From Mycolicibacterium xanthum (GTDB lineage Bacteria; Actinomycetota; Actinomycetes; Mycobacteriales; Mycobacteriaceae), in NCBI RefSeq assembly GCF_019710635.1, contig NZ_JAIFZS010000038.1, positions 1-64,000 of the forward strand: DNA of 64,000 bases, in the 5' to 3' direction. Below the pieces are notes generated by a model, which worked only from the letters and a program-made list of their open reading frames with translations, was not told the DNA's origin and ran no database searches. Position numbers and translations under genes: made by a program. Of the stretch, positions 36,263-45,906 are shown piece by piece (positions within the stretch are counted from its first letter, which is position 1; each line of letters opens with the position of its first letter).

Positions 36263-36928
36263 ATGACCGGCGCGCGCGACACATTGACCGAGGCCGGGGT
36301 GGCGATCCTGGAGCGCGACGGGGTTGCGGCGCTGAGCGCCCGCAACGTCGCCACCGAGGCGGGCACCTCGACGATGGCGGTCTACACCCACTTCGGCGGA
36401 ATGACGGGCCTGCTCGACGCCATCGCCGTCGACGTGTTCGTCCGATTCACCCGGGCACTCACCGAGATCCCCGACACCGACGATCCGGTGGCGGACTTCA
36501 TCGCGATGGGGCTGGCCTATCGCCGCTTCGCGCTGGACAACCCCCAGCGCTACCAGCTGATGTTCGGCGCCGCGTCGCCGCCGTCGATCGCACGGTTCCG
36601 CGCGGACCTGACCGTCACCGGTAGCGCGACCAACCGGACCGAGTGGGCCGAATCGTTCGATGCACTGCGCCGCGGTGTGCACCGCATGATGGCGGCGGGC
36701 CGCATCCGAACAGACGACGAACTGGCGGTGGCGGGCCGACTGTGGAGCATCAACCACGGCGCGGTGCTGCTGGAGATGGCGGGCTTCTTCGGCCACGAAG
36801 GCCATGGGCTGACCCAGATCGTGGGCCCGCTGATTCTCGACACCCTGGTGGGCATGGGCGATGACCGCGACGCCGCCGTGCGGTCACTGCAGAAGGCGCT
36901 GACCGACGCTCAAGCCGACGGCGGCTAG
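36263..36928 (+). CDS. TetR-family regulator with WHG-type C-terminal domain (Rv0653c-like)
   Basis: This 221-residue regulator has a helix-turn-helix in residues about 12-55 (NVATEAGTSTMAVYTHFGGMTGLLDAI) and a C-terminal TetR_C domain with a WSINHGAVLLEMAGFF segment. ATG at 36263 is chosen with AGGATGG about eight bases before it; ATG at 36254 is the alternative. It is divergent from the carotenoid oxygenase with two matching palindromes between them, so autoregulation and control of the oxygenase are expected. Confidence 0.9.
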   Translation: MTGARDTLTEAGVAILERDGVAALSARNVATEAGTSTMAVYTHFGGMTGLLDAIAVDVFVRFTRALTEIPDTDDPVADFIAMGLAYRRFALDNPQRYQLMFGAASPPSIARFRADLTVTGSATNRTEWAESFDALRRGVHRMMAAGRIRTDDELAVAGRLWSINHGAVLLEMAGFFGHEGHGLTQIVGPLILDTLVGMGDDRDAAVRSLQKALTDAQADGG

Positions 36929-38181
36929 CGCCCGAGCGCCGCGTCGAGACGATCGACATAGGCGTCGATATCGCCGATCGCCGACTCGGCCGCGTGCACG
37001 CTGATCGCGACCGTGTCGCCGATGCCGTGCACTCCGTGGGTCAGCCCCATCATCGGCGACAGGCCGGGCAACCCGGCGGTGAAAACCACTGCGGCCCCGC
37101 CGAAGTGCAGATCCTTCGGGCCGCGGTCCACGCTGGACACCACGGTGTTGCCGATGACGGTGTCCGATCGGAGGGTGGCATCGAATTGCCGGACGCCCCA
37201 GCGCAACAGCGGGGCCGGAACCGAGGCGAAGGCCGCGCTCTCGGCACGCATCGCCGGGTGGGTCGCGCGGCGACGACGCCGATGCAGCTCGGCTTCGATC
37301 GCCGCCCGCCGGCGGTCCACCGCCAGCTCGGGGTGCAAGCCGATGCCGACGTTGCCGAAATGGTTGTTGGCCCTGCGTGTTCCGGCCTTGGCCATCGGTA
37401 CCTCGGCACCGAGCAGCGCAGCATCCTCGCCGAGGTCACCCAGATGGCCGGCCAGTGCTTCCGACACCGCGGCCAGCACGTCGACGGTCACCGTCGCGCC
37501 CGATGTCCGGTGCCGCCCGCGGATCACCGTCCGGCTTGCGCGCCGGCCGATCGGCTGCGCGTTGCTGCGCAGCGCGGGCCGCGAAACCGCCTGGGCGGGA
37601 ACCAGTCCGGCACCGGTGTCACGTACCAGTGCACGGTGCGCCCGGGCCGCCCGGAACGCGCGCCACGGCAGCGCCCACGCCGGATGCGCCGGTGCCGGCA
37701 CCGGCGGGACCGCGGCCGCCCGGCCGAACAGCAGGGCCGCCAGCGCCGAGGACCGCTGCCCGTCGCCGAGCGCGTGGGAGATCTGCAGCACCGCCACCAC
37801 GCTGCATCTCGCTCCCGGCGGACCGCCGGCGCCCGGGAACACATGCACCCGCCACGGCATCACCCGCGGGTCGAGCTGATGGCCGGCCAGCGCGATGACG
37901 GCGTCCAGACAGGCCTGCCACGTGGGGTCGGACAGCTCGTGCACGGTGAAGCGGTCGGCATCGACCTCGCAGGGCCGCCACTCCGGATAGCTCAACGGGT
38001 CGGTATCGGAGATCCGCAGTCGCAGTTCCGGGCATGCGCGGGCTCGTTCGGCGACATCGCGCAGGGCAGGCTCGAGATCGGCCGACCCGTCGCCGAAGCC
38101 GTACACCAGGAACTGGTCGTTGGGAATGGCGCGTGACATCCAGTACATCTGGGCGTCGACCACCGCGAGCCGGCGCGTCAT
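36925..38181 (-). CDS. Wax ester synthase/diacylglycerol acyltransferase-like protein
   Basis: This 418-residue protein has the WS/DGAT fold layout: an N-terminal start MTRRLAVVDAQMYWMSR, an active-site region QISHALGDGQRSS, and a C-terminal NTVVSSVDRGP and LTHGVHGIGDTV segment. The HHxxxDG motif is SH136xxxD140G, with the first His replaced by Ser; the second, catalytic His remains. It might make triacylglycerol or wax esters from acyl-CoA. It is convergent to the TetR gene with a four-base overlap and divergent from an SDR gene. Confidence 0.8.
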   Translation of the reverse strand: MTRRLAVVDAQMYWMSRAIPNDQFLVYGFGDGSADLEPALRDVAERARACPELRLRISDTDPLSYPEWRPCEVDADRFTVHELSDPTWQACLDAVIALAGHQLDPRVMPWRVHVFPGAGGPPGARCSVVAVLQISHALGDGQRSSALAALLFGRAAAVPPVPAPAHPAWALPWRAFRAARAHRALVRDTGAGLVPAQAVSRPALRSNAQPIGRRASRTVIRGRHRTSGATVTVDVLAAVSEALAGHLGDLGEDAALLGAEVPMAKAGTRRANNHFGNVGIGLHPELAVDRRRAAIEAELHRRRRRATHPAMRAESAAFASVPAPLLRWGVRQFDATLRSDTVIGNTVVSSVDRGPKDLHFGGAAVVFTAGLPGLSPMMGLTHGVHGIGDTVAISVHAAESAIGDIDAYVDRLDAALGR

Positions 38182-38205
38182 GGCTCCCACGTTAGGCTCT
38201 GCCTC

Positions 38206-39009
38206 ATGGCGCTGCCGCCCGTGTCCGACACCGGAGCGGTCCTCGTCACCGGCGCGTCCTCGGGCATCGGCGAGCAGATCGCCCGGGAGTTCGCCCGCCG
38301 CGGATATCGGGTGATCCTGGTGGCCCGGCGAGCCGAACTCCTCGATGCGCTGGCCACGTCGCTGCGCCGGGCCGACGTGCTGGCCGCCGACCTCGCCGAC
38401 CCGGCGCAGCGCGCCGGGCTGGCCGACCGGGTGGCCGGGCTGGGCCTGACCGTCGACGTGCTGGTCAACAACGCCGGGTTGGCCAACCTGGGTGCGGTGG
38501 CCTCGGTAGACCCCGCCGCCGAACTGCGCCTGGTCGAGGTGGACGTCGCCGCGGTGGTCGACCTCTGCGGCCGGTTCGTCCCCGGCATGGTTTCGCGTGG
38601 CCGCGGCGCGGTCCTCAACGTGGCCTCGGTCGGGGCGTTCGGTCCGGTGCCCTGGCAGGCGTCCTATGGGGCGGCCAAGGCGTTCGTGCTGTCCTACACC
38701 CAGGCCATGGGCGAGGAACTGCGCGGCACCGGGGTGACTGCGGCGACGTTGTGTCCGGGGCCGGTCCGCACCGGGTTCGGCGAGGCGGCCGGCATCCCCG
38801 ACGAGGAAGCCGAGAAGCTGCTGCCGAAGTTCCTGTGGGAGCAGGCCGGCGACGTCGCCCGCACCGCGGTCGAGGGCCTGGCCCGCGGCGCGACGGTGAT
38901 CGTGCCCGGAGCGCCGAACCGGGTCGCCGCGCTGCTGTACCGGCTCGCACCCCGATGGCTCCTGCTACCGATACTTGCGCGTAGCCATCCGGGCCGCACC
39001 AGGACCTGA
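38206..39009 (+). CDS. Short-chain dehydrogenase/reductase
   Basis: This 267-residue classical SDR has VTGASSGIGEQIAREFARRG at residues 14-33, VNNAGLANLG near 87, NVASVGAFGPVPWQASYGAAKAF with Ser and YxxxK near 142-160, and CPGPVRTGF near 185. It resembles DltE or YohF-type reductases that act on lipids or sterols with NADP. Its stop is seven bases from the end of the convergent Mce-associated gene. Substrate unknown. Confidence 0.87.
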   Translation: MALPPVSDTGAVLVTGASSGIGEQIAREFARRGYRVILVARRAELLDALATSLRRADVLAADLADPAQRAGLADRVAGLGLTVDVLVNNAGLANLGAVASVDPAAELRLVEVDVAAVVDLCGRFVPGMVSRGRGAVLNVASVGAFGPVPWQASYGAAKAFVLSYTQAMGEELRGTGVTAATLCPGPVRTGFGEAAGIPDEEAEKLLPKFLWEQAGDVARTAVEGLARGATVIVPGAPNRVAALLYRLAPRWLLLPILARSHPGRTRT

Positions 39010-39016
39010 CGGGCGG

Positions 39017-39796
39017 TCAGACCGGGTCGAACTCCGAGATCAGCCAGCGGCCGTCGACCTTGTCCAGGGTGACCCGGACGCTGGATGCGGTGTCGGTCGG
39101 CGCGTCCCCCCCGACGGTCACCGTCTGGTTGACGAACAGCAGCACGACGGCGTGGTCCGGGTCCGCCGACACCGACGCCGCCGCGGGCACCGAGGCGACC
39201 GCGGAGATCTGCTTCTCCTTGGCACCCGGGATCACCACATCGGTGGTCAGCGAGGTGTAGTCGTCGCGGAACTCGCCTGTCAGCAGGTCGCGCGCCGCAC
39301 CGAGCTGCTGCTCGACGGTGCCGGGCTCATACGACAGCAGCGCGATCGTGCTGTCCTTGGCGGCCTGCACCGACGCCGCCGCAGCCAGCTCGCTGTCGCG
39401 GACCGTGTTGTCCCGCCACTTGAGGAAACCGGCACCGAGCGCGAGCACCAGCGCCAGCGCCGGCAACAGACCGAACGCGACGACCCGCTTCCATTCGATC
39501 CGGCGCTTGGCCTTGCCGGTCTCGGCGGCCGCGTCCTCGGCGTCCGCGGTGGACTCGGCGTCCGCGGCCCCGTCGGTGGACTCGGCCTCCTCGGTGGACT
39601 CGGCGCCGTCGGTGGACTCTGCGGTGTCGTCGGCCGGCTTCTCGTCGTCGACGACCGTGTCCTCGACGTCCTTCGAGTCTGCGGTGTCGTCGGTTGCGGC
39701 GTCTTCGGTGCCGGTGTCTTCGACGTCCTTCGGGTCTGTGGTGTCGTCGTCCACGGCGCCGGTCTCGTCCACGGTCTCGGTCTTCTCACTGCTCAC
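39017..39796 (-). CDS. Mce-associated membrane protein 2
   Basis: This 259-residue protein has a long acidic Asp/Glu/Thr-rich N-terminus (residues about 1-95), a single transmembrane helix (about 103-125) and an extracytoplasmic domain ending WLISEFDPV. This layout matches the Mas/Mam proteins encoded after mceF, which stabilise or join the Mce transporter. ATG at 39796 overlaps the stop of the previous Mam gene by four bases. It ends the mce operon. Confidence 0.9.
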   Translation of the reverse strand: MSSEKTETVDETGAVDDDTTDPKDVEDTGTEDAATDDTADSKDVEDTVVDDEKPADDTAESTDGAESTEEAESTDGAADAESTADAEDAAAETGKAKRRIEWKRVVAFGLLPALALVLALGAGFLKWRDNTVRDSELAAAASVQAAKDSTIALLSYEPGTVEQQLGAARDLLTGEFRDDYTSLTTDVVIPGAKEKQISAVASVPAAASVSADPDHAVVLLFVNQTVTVGGDAPTDTASSVRVTLDKVDGRWLISEFDPV

Positions 39797-40551
39797 GGCA
39801 CGAACTCCACATTGGCCACCTTGGCTCCGTCATCCACCTTCTGCACCAGAAGCCGCATCCGCCACGCCCGCGGCGCCTGGTCGGGCGCACCGGCGTTCGA
39901 CGTGCGCACGCTGACCGCGACGAGCACCTGGGCCTCGTCGTCGCTCGACGATTCCAGACCGGCCTCCGAGATCGTGCCCTCCGACTTGGACTGGGCCTGC
40001 TTGACCACCTCCACGAACGGCTCGGCGCGCTGCTGGAAATCGTCATAGAACGTGCCGGTCGCGGAGTCGAGGATGCGCTGCACGTCGGCGTCGGCGGTCT
40101 CGAAGCTGATCGTCGTGAGGTTCAGCGCGCCCTGCCGGCCCACCTGGAGGAACAGGTTGCGCTGCGCCTCGGCGCGATTCGACTCGTAGGTGCGGAATCC
40201 CAGCCAGCCGGTCAGGCCCGCCAGGGCCAGCACCGCCACCAGACCGGCGATCAGCGCGAGCTTGACGTGCGACATCGGGGCGCGCCCGTGATCGGCGTCC
40301 TCGGTCTCGTCGGACCCGGTCTCGTCGGACCCGGTCTCGTCGGACTCGATCTCAGCGTCCTCGGTCTCAGCGACGGCCTCGGTGGCCTCTCCGTCGTCCG
40401 AGTCCTCGATTTCGCCGGCCGGGTGCGCATCCTCGACGCCCGCAGGCTCGACTGCGCTCGACTCGGGTTCGACGCCGCCCGACGAGGTCTCCTCGGCTGC
40501 CGAGTCCGGCTCCGTCAATTCCCCTTCGGGGGCAGCAGCATCGTCTGCCAT
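39793..40551 (-). CDS. Mce-associated membrane protein 1
   Basis: This 252-residue protein has an acidic, low-complexity N-terminus (about 1-92), a single helix (about 98-118, KLALIAGLVAVLALAGLTGWL), then an extracytoplasmic alpha/beta domain ending VANVEFVP. It has the standard Mam/Mas pattern. Three 15-base repeats in the acidic part encode GSDET units. It overlaps the mceF end by 37 bases and the next Mam gene by four. Confidence 0.9.
   Translation of the reverse strand: MADDAAAPEGELTEPDSAAEETSSGGVEPESSAVEPAGVEDAHPAGEIEDSDDGEATEAVAETEDAEIESDETGSDETGSDETEDADHGRAPMSHVKLALIAGLVAVLALAGLTGWLGFRTYESNRAEAQRNLFLQVGRQGALNLTTISFETADADVQRILDSATGTFYDDFQQRAEPFVEVVKQAQSKSEGTISEAGLESSSDDEAQVLVAVSVRTSNAGAPDQAPRAWRMRLLVQKVDDGAKVANVEFVP
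40303..40347 (-). repeat. Three 15-base repeats in the Mam gene
   Basis: GGTCTCGTCGGACCC occurs at 40303-40317 and 40318-40332, and again with one change at 40333-40347. The repeats encode a D-E-T-G-S pattern in the acidic cytoplasmic tail. In-frame slippage is the probable origin. Confidence 0.8.
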
Positions 40552-42017
40552 GTTTGCTCCTCTGCGGCACCGGGCGCCAGGTTGGCCTGTGTGTACACAC
40601 GCCCGTCCGGTCCAACGTACGTGCCGCTCGCCGGATCGTATTCAGCGGCCGCCACCGGAGACGGTGGTGGAGCCGGCGGAGGGACTGATTCTGCAGGTGG
40701 GATGTCCGGGGGCACGTCCGGCACCGCTTGCCCCGATGCCGTCGCGTTGGGGTCGCCCTTCCAGTTGTATCCGTCGTTCAACGGCACGTAGACCTCGCCG
40801 CTCTCACATTCCTGCCAGGTCGGAGCGCGTTTGCCCGGCACGGTCACGCAGGGCAGGTTGCGTGCGCCGCGGACATTGAACGGGGAATCCTGCGGAACCC
40901 GGCAGTACAGATTGCCCAGCGGCCTGTCCGGATAGTCCTCGAACGTCGGCACCCGCCGCTGCTGAGCCGGCAGGAACCCGGTGGTGCAGGGCGGCGGCAG
41001 CTGCTGCGGTGGCAGCGGTATCGGTGCCGGCAACAGCGGGATCGCCAGGTTCAAGTTGAAGACCAGGGCATCGCCCATGTAGTCCTGCTTCGTGTTCCGC
41101 TTGTGCACGCCGACGGCCTGGGTGACCGCGGTGCCCTGCGGTAAGAGCACCAGCAGCTGCTCCAGGCTCGGTTGGTAGGTGACCGCCACCTCGCCGACGC
41201 TGACCAGGTTGGCCAGCACGATCGGCAGTGTCGGCTGCAACCGGTCGAAAAGCGCCCGCACTTCGTCGGCGGCCCCCGGACCCTTGTCGAGAAGACCGCC
41301 GACAGCCGCGTCCTGGCTCTGCAGCTGACCGGTGATGTTCGCCAGATTCCGGGCCCACGCCTGGATCGAGTCCCCGGTCTCAGTCTGCGAATCGAGCACC
41401 GGTTTGGATTCGTCGACCAGGGTGATCAAGGAGTCCAGGTTCGCGCGGGCGTCGATTGCGAGTGTGGCGCTTCCGCTGACCAGCCGACGCAGGTCCGGCC
41501 CCAGCCCGCCGACCGCGACGTAGGCCTCGTCGACGACGGTCTGCAGGTTTTCCTGCGGTATCGCCTCCAGCCCGCGATTGGTGGCGTCCAACACGGTGTT
41601 GATGTCCATCGGAACCGTCGTGCGGTCCACCGGTATCACATCACCGTTCTTCAACACGGGGCCGTCGCCGCTGCGGGGCAGCAGCTGGACGTACTGCTCG
41701 CCGACGGAGGACACGCTGTGCACCTCGGCGTCGACGTCGGCGGGGATGGGGACGTCGTTATTCAGCGACAGGACCGCCGCGACACCGGTGTCGGTCAGCT
41801 CGACGCTTTTCACCTCGCCGACCTCCACGCCGCGATAGGTGACATTGCCCCTCTGGTACAACCCGCCCGCCTCGGGCAGCTCCACCGTCACCCGGTACTG
41901 CCCGGCGCCGAGTAGCGCGGGCAGCCGCATGTAGGCGAAGACCATGATCGACAGCGCGGTCGCCGCTATGACGATGAAGATCGCCATCTGGATGAGGATT
42001 CGACGTGTCAGACGCAT
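40515..42017 (-). CDS. Mce family protein MceF
   Basis: This 500-residue protein has an N-terminal signal anchor (residues about 7-32), an MCE/MlaD domain (about 38-118, with EAGGLYQRGNVTYRGVEVGEV), a helical coiled region, and a Pro-rich C-terminus. Mce proteins form a hexameric tube for lipid substrates across the periplasm, and F is normally the last of six. It follows mceE by three bases and overlaps the first Mam gene by 37. Confidence 0.93.
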   Translation of the reverse strand: MRLTRRILIQMAIFIVIAATALSIMVFAYMRLPALLGAGQYRVTVELPEAGGLYQRGNVTYRGVEVGEVKSVELTDTGVAAVLSLNNDVPIPADVDAEVHSVSSVGEQYVQLLPRSGDGPVLKNGDVIPVDRTTVPMDINTVLDATNRGLEAIPQENLQTVVDEAYVAVGGLGPDLRRLVSGSATLAIDARANLDSLITLVDESKPVLDSQTETGDSIQAWARNLANITGQLQSQDAAVGGLLDKGPGAADEVRALFDRLQPTLPIVLANLVSVGEVAVTYQPSLEQLLVLLPQGTAVTQAVGVHKRNTKQDYMGDALVFNLNLAIPLLPAPIPLPPQQLPPPCTTGFLPAQQRRVPTFEDYPDRPLGNLYCRVPQDSPFNVRGARNLPCVTVPGKRAPTWQECESGEVYVPLNDGYNWKGDPNATASGQAVPDVPPDIPPAESVPPPAPPPSPVAAAEYDPASGTYVGPDGRVYTQANLAPGAAEEQTWQTMLLPPKGN

Positions 42018-42020
42018 GGC

Positions 42021-43175
42021 TTAAGGCCCCTGATCGAAGCGGTACGGAGCGACCAACGGGTTGCCTGCGGTGCCCGGGCCGCCCGCGATGCACGGGTTGG
42101 GGAACTGGCCGATGGTGCGGCCCCACTGCAGTTCCAGCCAGGTCAGGTCGCACTCCCAGCGGCTTCCGGTGAAGAAACCGGAGTCGATCCTGCTCAGCGT
42201 CAGGTCGAGGATCAGCGTCAGGTTGGCGTAATCGCCGCGCATCCAGTTGGTGAGCGTCTCCTTGGGGAACGGGAAGGTGGGCAGGAAGCTCAGCGCGCGG
42301 GTCAGCGCAGGACCGGCGTCGGCCAATTTCTCCAGGACCGTTCCGAGGTCTTCGAGTTCGGCGACCAACGCCTCCTTGGTCTGGTTGACCGAGTCGGCGG
42401 CCAGTGCGCTGAACCTACCCAGTTGAGTCAGCGCGTCGGCGAGGTTGTTGCGCTGATCTCTGAGCACGGCCAGCGCATCGGGGATCGTCTGCAACGCCCT
42501 GTCCACCACGGGCTTCTGCTCGGCGATCTGCCCGACCAGGTTGTTCAGGCTCTCCGTCGCGGCGATGATGTCGGTCTTCTGATCGTCGAGGTACCCGATC
42601 GCCTTGTCGAGCTGTTCGATCAGGCTGCGCAGATCACCTTCGCGTCCGGCGAACGCGACGCTCAACGCCTGGGTGATGTCCTGAACCTCGCCGAGGCCGC
42701 CACCGTTGAGCAGCATGGCCACCGCGGCGAGCGCCTGCTCGGTGCTCGGGTATGCCGCTGACGACGACAACGGGATCAACGATCCTTCGTGCAGCTTGCC
42801 CTCGGGCGCGACGTCGGTGGGCGGTGCCAGCTCGATGTGCAGGGAGCCCAACAGACTGGTTTGACCGAGCGTGGCCGTCGCGTTCGCCGGCAGCTCGACG
42901 TCACCGTCGAGCTGCATGGTCACCAACGCATGCCAACCCTGGCGTTCGATCTTCCTGACGTGGCCCACATTGACGTCCGCGACCCGGACCCGGGAGTTCG
43001 GCTCGATGTTGTCCACGTCCGGCATCTGCGCCTGGATGGTGAACGCCCCCGGGCCCGTGCCCTCGACGCCGGGCAGCGGAATGGAGTTCAGCCCCCGCCA
43101 ACCGGAACACCCGCTCAGCAGCCCGGCCAGCACCACCGCGACGGTCGCCGCGCGGAACACCTTGACGCGCATCAT
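42021..43175 (-). CDS. Mce family lipoprotein MceE
   Basis: This 384-residue protein has a lipoprotein signal with lipobox LLSGC (Cys near residue 22-23, depending on whether the first or second ATG is used), then an MCE domain (about 45-125) and a long alpha-helical region. The lipobox is the normal mark of the fifth Mce protein (LprK/LprL/LprN class). Its ATG overlaps the mceD stop by four bases. Confidence 0.93.
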   Translation of the reverse strand: MMRVKVFRAATVAVVLAGLLSGCSGWRGLNSIPLPGVEGTGPGAFTIQAQMPDVDNIEPNSRVRVADVNVGHVRKIERQGWHALVTMQLDGDVELPANATATLGQTSLLGSLHIELAPPTDVAPEGKLHEGSLIPLSSSAAYPSTEQALAAVAMLLNGGGLGEVQDITQALSVAFAGREGDLRSLIEQLDKAIGYLDDQKTDIIAATESLNNLVGQIAEQKPVVDRALQTIPDALAVLRDQRNNLADALTQLGRFSALAADSVNQTKEALVAELEDLGTVLEKLADAGPALTRALSFLPTFPFPKETLTNWMRGDYANLTLILDLTLSRIDSGFFTGSRWECDLTWLELQWGRTIGQFPNPCIAGGPGTAGNPLVAPYRFDQGP

Positions 43176-44557
43176 GGCCCCACGCTCCCCGGCTCACCCG
43201 TGGGCCCGGCCGGCACCATCAGTCCCTGCAAACCGTCAGCCGGATTCGGCGTGGCAGGGGGCACGGCGGGGGGCATCGCCTCGGCCGGCAACAGTGGACC
43301 CGTGCTCGGCGGGAGCGGCGCGCCGGCGGCCGGTGGTGGACCTGCCGACGGGGCCGGTTGCGGGCCTGCCGACGGAACTGGTTGCGGTGGAATGTAATCC
43401 GGACGCAGCCAATCCTCACTGTAGGTGAGTTCGTTCGGTCGGGTGCTGGCTCCGACGAAGACGTTGTTCGCCAGCGGCAGGAAGTTGTACTGGCGGTTCT
43501 TGATGATCGGCGCCAGGTACTGCACGCACAACTTCGCCGATTCTTCGGCACCCAGGCGTGAGGCGGCCTGGACGGCGCCGCACAGGAAGGAGATCGGATC
43601 GGCGAAGTTGTTGATCATCGGCACGCTGCTGATCGCGCCCTGGGCGGGCTGCCAGATGTTGACGTAGTTCTGCAGCGTGTTGGGCGCCACGTGCAGGAAC
43701 TGCTTCACGTCGCCGAGGCTGTCGGTCAGCGCCTGGGTCACCCCGGCCAACTTGTCCGATGTGGTGCCCAGCGACTCCCGGTTCTCGGCCACGAACGTCT
43801 GGACCTCTCCGACCACTCTGTCGAGGTCGCGGACCGCGCCGGCCACCTCGCCGGGATCGTCGGCGAGCAGCCCGGTCACGGATGCGAGGTTCTGGTTCAG
43901 CTGACGCATGACGTCGGTGCTGTCCTGCAGCGCGGACACCAGGATGGCCAGGTTCTTGACCGTGGAGAAGATGTTGGTGCTGCGATCTCCCAGCGCCGAA
44001 ACCGCTTGGGACAGCTTGATGACGGCGTCACGGATGTTGGCGCCCTCGCCGCGCAGGTTGTCGGCCGTGGTGTTGATGGCCGAACCGAGGGGGCTGACGC
44101 CGCCGGGTTCGGTCGGCTGCAGTGTGTCGGCAAGCACCGCCAGTTGCTGGCGGACCTGGTCCCATTCCACCGGGACCGCCGTGCGTTCCCGTGGGATGAC
44201 GGCGTCGTCCTCCATCACCGGCCCGCCGGTGTAGGCGGGGGTGAGCTGAATCGTCCGCGCCGTGACCAGGGTCGGCGACAGGATCGCCGCCTTGGCGTCG
44301 GCCGGAACGTCGTACTTGCTGTCGTACCAGAAGGAGATCTTGACCGACATGGGCTGCGGCTCGATGGATTCGATCTTGCCCACGGGCACCCCGACGATGC
44401 TGATGTCGTCGCCTGCATAGATGCCGTTGCTGTTCTCGAAGTACGCCACGACGTGTGTGCGGTTGATCGACTCGGTGGTGCGCAACAGCACGACCACCCC
44501 GGCCACCAGTATCACGGCGAGGGCAAGACCCAGGAAGATCCGCGCGGAACGTGTCAT
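43172..44557 (-). CDS. Mce family protein MceD
   Basis: This 461-residue protein has a signal anchor (about 7-27), MCE domain (about 35-115; YFENSNGIYAGDDISIVGVPVG), a long helical stalk and a Pro-rich C-terminal tail of PSAGPQPAP-like repeats. It is the fourth of six Mce subunits. ATG at 44557 overlaps the mceC stop by four bases. Confidence 0.93.
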   Translation of the reverse strand: MTRSARIFLGLALAVILVAGVVVLLRTTESINRTHVVAYFENSNGIYAGDDISIVGVPVGKIESIEPQPMSVKISFWYDSKYDVPADAKAAILSPTLVTARTIQLTPAYTGGPVMEDDAVIPRERTAVPVEWDQVRQQLAVLADTLQPTEPGGVSPLGSAINTTADNLRGEGANIRDAVIKLSQAVSALGDRSTNIFSTVKNLAILVSALQDSTDVMRQLNQNLASVTGLLADDPGEVAGAVRDLDRVVGEVQTFVAENRESLGTTSDKLAGVTQALTDSLGDVKQFLHVAPNTLQNYVNIWQPAQGAISSVPMINNFADPISFLCGAVQAASRLGAEESAKLCVQYLAPIIKNRQYNFLPLANNVFVGASTRPNELTYSEDWLRPDYIPPQPVPSAGPQPAPSAGPPPAAGAPLPPSTGPLLPAEAMPPAVPPATPNPADGLQGLMVPAGPTGEPGSVGP

Positions 44558-45906
44558 TGTCCGTCCTCCGCGGAGCCGAGGTGGGGCGTCTCACCGGGGG
44601 CGGGGACCAGCAGCGGCAACGGCGTCGGTAGCGGCGTCGACTGCAGGCCGGGGGGCGCCTCGGCGGGTGGTCCCGGCGGCGGCCCGCCGGGCGGCGGCGC
44701 CGGCAGCGGTTCGCGATACGGGTAGCAGCCGGGGCCGGGCAACGGCAGACCGGGTGGCCCGCACGCCTGGTCGCCGGGGTTGCCGGTGATGGCGTCGGGA
44801 ACGGTCAGACGCGGTTCACCGCCCTGCCCGGTCCGCGGATAGGGCACGGGCAACGCCGGCGTGCCCGGTTGACCGACCTGCGGATCGGTGCGCTCCGACG
44901 GCAGCAGGACACTGGGGTCCACACCGAGGTCGGAGAATGCGGCGTCGATGAACGGCTGCAGGAACTGTCCCGGCAACAGGTTGGCGACGTAGGTCTTGAA
45001 GAACGGGCCCGAGGACACCGATTCACCGAGCGACATCGAGTACTGCTGCAGCAGGTTGATCGATTTCTGCAGGCGTTCCTTGCGGTTGTCGAGGATCGTC
45101 AGCACACCGTTGAGCTTGTCCAGCGCAGGTTTGAGGGTTTCGCGATTCTCCGCGATGAAACCCAGCAGTTGTTCGCTCAGCGCCGAGATGCTGCCGGAGA
45201 TCTGATCCAGTGCGGCGCTCTGGTTCCGCAGCTCGGCCAGCAGTGAGTTGCTGTTCGAGACCAGGCCCACGATCTGGTTGCTGCGCTCGGCCAGCACCGT
45301 CGTCGCCTTGTCGGCGTTGCCCAACAGGTTGCGCAACTCGGCATCGCGTTCGTTGAGTGTCTGGGAGAACCGCGCGACGTTGTCGACCGCCACCCGCAGC
45401 TGCGGCGGAGTGTCGGCGAACGTGTCCGCCAACACCCGGAGCGAGTCCGACAACTGATCGGTGTTCAGACCGCTGATCGTGGTCGCGAGATCACCCAGCG
45501 CGTCGGGCAGTTGATACGGAGACGTGGTGCGCTCCAGAGGAATCGGACCATCCAGTCCGTCCTCACCGCGCGGGGTGATCTCGAGCATCTTGGTGCCCAG
45601 CAGCCCCTTGGTCTTGATCGCCGCCTCGGTCCGATCACCGAGCCGGATGTCCCTGGCCACGGTGAACGTGACGAGCGCGTGCGGTCCATCCAGCTCGATG
45701 GACTTGACCTCGCCGACCTCGAAGCCGGAAACCTGCACGCCCTCACCGGTTTTCAGTCCGCCCGCTTCGGCGAAGTAGGCCGAGTACTTGTTGCCCTGCA
45801 GGAACGGCAGCCTGTCGTAGTTCAGCGACCCGGCCACGATAGCGACCGTCACCGCCAGTCCGACGGCTCCGATGACGAGCTGATTGCGTTCACTGAAGGA
45901 CCTCAC
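44554..45906 (-). CDS. Mce family protein MceC
   Basis: This 450-residue protein has a signal anchor (about 9-30), an MCE domain (about 38-118; YFAEAGGLKTGEGVQVSGFEVG), helical stalk and a Pro/Gly-rich tail. GTG at 45906 is chosen because it overlaps the mceB stop by four bases (GTGA) like the other junctions, with GGGAGG upstream; GTG at 45918 is possible. It forms part of the Mce hexamer. Confidence 0.91.
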   Translation of the reverse strand: MRSFSERNQLVIGAVGLAVTVAIVAGSLNYDRLPFLQGNKYSAYFAEAGGLKTGEGVQVSGFEVGEVKSIELDGPHALVTFTVARDIRLGDRTEAAIKTKGLLGTKMLEITPRGEDGLDGPIPLERTTSPYQLPDALGDLATTISGLNTDQLSDSLRVLADTFADTPPQLRVAVDNVARFSQTLNERDAELRNLLGNADKATTVLAERSNQIVGLVSNSNSLLAELRNQSAALDQISGSISALSEQLLGFIAENRETLKPALDKLNGVLTILDNRKERLQKSINLLQQYSMSLGESVSSGPFFKTYVANLLPGQFLQPFIDAAFSDLGVDPSVLLPSERTDPQVGQPGTPALPVPYPRTGQGGEPRLTVPDAITGNPGDQACGPPGLPLPGPGCYPYREPLPAPPPGGPPPGPPAEAPPGLQSTPLPTPLPLLVPAPGETPHLGSAEDGQ

